Positions 24,001 through 25,239 of a DNA stretch of 25,239 nucleotides are shown here, in pieces. The notes under the pieces are model-generated. The model was not told the DNA's origin and did not search any database. It worked only from the letters and a program-made list of their open reading frames with translations. This DNA is from Planctomycetota bacterium (GTDB taxonomy: Bacteria; Planctomycetota; Phycisphaerae; Sedimentisphaerales; Anaerohalosphaeraceae): the NCBI GenBank assembly GCA_030637065.1, contig DAOVVQ010000014.1, positions 1 through 25,239 on the forward strand. The letters are read 5' to 3'. The number at the start of each line of letters is the position of its first letter. Positions within the stretch are counted from its first letter, which is position 1. Made by a program: the position numbers and the translations under genes.

Positions 24001-25239
24001 GACGACAACGACGGAAACGACGATGAGGACGGCGTGGCATTCAACACACCTTTGATACCAGGCCAGCCCGCCACTGTAGACGTAACAGCATCGGTTGCTG
24101 GCAGCTTGTACGCATGGATCGACTTTAATGGTGACGGTAGCTGGGCCGAGCCCGGTGATCGGATATTTAACGGTGTTCTAATTCCCCCCGGGACTACAAC
24201 CATCGGATTTAACGTGCCGCCCACCGCGACAGCCAACATAGACACCGTATCGCGTTTCCGGTTCACTACGGCCATGATTGCAGGGCTCAGTCCCAAGGGA
24301 CAGGCTCCGGACGGTGAGGTCGAAGACCATCCAGTTAAGATCCGCGAAAATCCGGACATGTTGAAGTGGTCTCAGCCGCCCCGCTACAATCCGAACGGTT
24401 CGCCTGCTCTCGGTTGTTTCTGGGGTTGGGACGAGGTGTCAATTTACGAACATGGTCCGATCGTTGCCGACGACTGGGAATGCACGGATGGACGGCCGAT
24501 TTCAGATGTCCACTGGTGGGGCTCGTATCTCGGTTATATGGATGACGTGCCTCCGCCTGGAGTGATCGGCTTCCATATCGGAATCTGGACCGACGTTCCC
24601 GCCGGCTTCGACCAGCTTTACAGCCATCCCGGCGAAATGATCTGGGAATGGAGGCCGACGATGGCTGACGTGACTGAAACTCATGTCGGCTGTGATTTCC
24701 ATCCCGATCCCCCGCCATTCCGGGGGCCGATGCAGGATTCGTGCTTCAAGTATAACTTTGATATCCCGGAATCCGAATGGTTCTATCAGGAGTACAGTGC
24801 GACTCCGACAATATACTGGATCAGCATCTCCGCTATCTATTTAGAACCACCAATGTTCAACTGGGGCTGGAAGACGCGCGAGCACTTCTTCATGGATGAC
24901 GCTGTACGCATCTTTAATCCGGTTGCGCCGACACCCGGCAGTCCATACGTCTCTGGTGAGCCAATCAAGGATGGAAGCGGCGCTTCCTGGGATATGGCAT
25001 TTGAACTGACAACTCAGGAATGCATGGCATCTACGCACCCGGATTACGCGACATGGCAAGGCTTTGCCATGCCCGCTTGCTGGTGCTATTCCAAGCAGTG
25101 CAAAGGTGATGCCGACGGTAAGGCGCAGTTTGGTGGTGCGGTGGCAGTCTTCTCGGATGACTTGGCTATCTTCCTTCCCGTTTATGGGGCTCCCGGCGTT
25201 ACCTCTGTGCCGAGTATATGTGCAGATATCGACCACAAA
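21067..25239 (+). CDS. large secreted GEVED-domain surface protein with dockerin-like C-terminus (3' end beyond window)
   Basis: The frame is open for 1391 codons to the window end with no stop. It begins with a Sec signal peptide (MKNFKFKLMLVCAAALFVVA, cleavage near AHA-DW at about 25). Three segments resembling DUF7901 (DDFxC...W, WGS and IYW motifs) lie at about 26-235, 415-745 and 1095-1325. Three GEVED-type domains lie at about 241-405, 750-922 and 928-1090, each starting with DWGDA(P/D), carrying EPDGQP and an Asp-rich DDE/DDEDG turn, and ending GEVEDH. Residues from about 1337 read CWCYSKQCKGDADG, the dockerin-like C-terminal module of Phycisphaerae exported proteins, so the stop is probably within about 50 codons. 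The Asp-rich turns suggest calcium binding. AGGAGG lies seven bases before the ATG. The likely role is cell surface or matrix; ligand unknown. Confidence 0.9.
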   Translation, partial: MKNFKFKLMLVCAAALFVVAPAAHADWVDGQDYKWVQYPDLETTGMDVMASYDYKLADDFECTTTGPLTDFHIWSSWYQDMVFDPYMVDFVIAIYDDIPASVGGINYSRPGTLLWSGFYGAYNFMVRIEAGGIEEGWMEPPDYYEFPGDFTCFQYNFFVDPETAFIQRGTAQEPVIYWVAITAMPYDQGFWGWKTSPFFTQWNDNAVYDSGLGWQPMHYPPGHQMAGLPLDLAFVITGDAYDLDWGDAPEDAAGSGYPTTSLNSGASHIIGGPYLGPISDAPDAEPDGQPDATATGDDTDADGDDENGVTIPVPLVEGQGGTINVEVNGGGGILDVWVDWDQSSSWEAAELVFSGPVVNGNIAIGVTPPAGSAGTTFLRARINTTVSLPPDGGPADDGEVEDHEIFIEEGIEEEPPVDPNTKFAQLPLDGPVYFGHDELSTAYWMYDMTDGPLNHLEGCYMADDFADYKDTPVVRLKWWGSYPENLELESVPEFLIVFESDVPATDQEPSHPDEPLYSEIVYRGGTTDPLNPGEFSERPFSPGGPPCFEALYEYEAVLRNPFPQDPNTVYWLKIVALYEVGPDIGSLMDCLQRQGEDFCAYLNLPRDFQMNICDNVVLPRWGWHNRDYTKMDPYASAPSAVVPGEHQAGIVYDPISGVDLEVWHFQDDAVSGHVIIYPFDPLNPDFSEGPSVFQPDYRPENYVYEWLLCGTSPPYVDGPGPSQMNPEGIAEFSKDLAFVLFTEDILPPDELDWGDAPEPAVAVGYPTTSGNNGANHVIGGPFLGPNGDEPDPEPDGQPDPAALGDDQDTIYGPPVNDDENGVTIPVPLVEGQPGTIDVEINGIVAPAVAILDVWVDWNGDQDWTDAGEKVTSGVHLLDTTVSITVTPPLGSAGTTFLRARINSTGSLPPDGPADDGEVEDHEVDIEQAQDWGDADDPYPTLQANNGANHLIDPLVYLGPGIGSIDGEPDGQPTAATDGDDNDGNDDEDGVAFNTPLIPGQPATVDVTASVAGSLYAWIDFNGDGSWAEPGDRIFNGVLIPPGTTTIGFNVPPTATANIDTVSRFRFTTAMIAGLSPKGQAPDGEVEDHPVKIRENPDMLKWSQPPRYNPNGSPALGCFWGWDEVSIYEHGPIVADDWECTDGRPISDVHWWGSYLGYMDDVPPPGVIGFHIGIWTDVPAGFDQLYSHPGEMIWEWRPTMADVTETHVGCDFHPDPPPFRGPMQDSCFKYNFDIPESEWFYQEYSATPTIYWISISAIYLEPPMFNWGWKTREHFFMDDAVRIFNPVAPTPGSPYVSGEPIKDGSGASWDMAFELTTQECMASTHPDYATWQGFAMPACWCYSKQCKGDADGKAQFGGAVAVFSDDLAIFLPVYGAPGVTSVPSICADIDHK

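Overview
The window reads as chromosome of an anaerobic or microaerophilic planctomycete, most likely class Phycisphaerae (Sedimentisphaerales-like). Reasons: a giant secreted protein built of GEVED-type domains, DUF7901-like segments and a C-terminal CWCYxxQCxGDADG dockerin-like motif; a MerR/excisionase-type helix-turn-helix fused to a receiver; a YmdB phosphodiesterase with GDH in place of GNH; and a desulfoferrodoxin. The taxonomic call is inference from these families.

Layout. (1) 1-1401, minus strand: start of a desulfoferrodoxin gene (cut by the window edge), then an unusual in-frame fusion of a rhomboid-like membrane domain with a thiol peroxidase. (2) 1885-10741, plus strand: a signalling block made of a lone PAS protein, a membrane histidine kinase with eight 42-bp coiled-coil repeats, two single-domain response regulators, a 1289-residue receiver/PAS/GAF histidine kinase and an NtrC-type sigma-54 activator. 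From 2683 on, the genes are spaced like one operon behind a good sigma-70 promoter. (3) 10742-13246: a hairpin repeat, nested inverted repeats, a near-consensus sigma-54 promoter, then three genes (degenerate ferritin-like protein, a protein that is only sigma region 2, and a full FliA/WhiG-type sigma factor) and a chain of four RNA hairpins ending in an intrinsic terminator. (4) 13518-14652: two convergent lipoprotein genes in AT-richer DNA. (5) 14829-17267, minus strand: an exported bleomycin-hydrolase-type peptidase with a very acidic insertion, a second copy of the dispersed repeat, and the HTH-pseudoreceiver regulator. (6) 18163-20639, plus strand: RNase Y and YmdB, an RNA-turnover pair. 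(7) 20838-25239: a strong promoter, a structured leader and the large surface protein, still open at the window end.

How the genes may work together. The most interesting unit is 2683-13246. Two kinases and three response regulators end in a sigma-54 activator. About 385 bp downstream lies the only convincing -24/-12 promoter I found, in front of genes for an alternative sigma factor and a sigma-fragment protein. This suggests a two-tier cascade: phosphorelay, then sigma-54 activator, then the FliA/WhiG-type sigma regulon. The sigma fragment could modulate the full sigma factor, and the hairpin RNA at the operon end could act after transcription. The order and motifs are visible in the sequence; the cascade is inference. 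No tRNA, rRNA, CRISPR array or intact transposase gene was seen.
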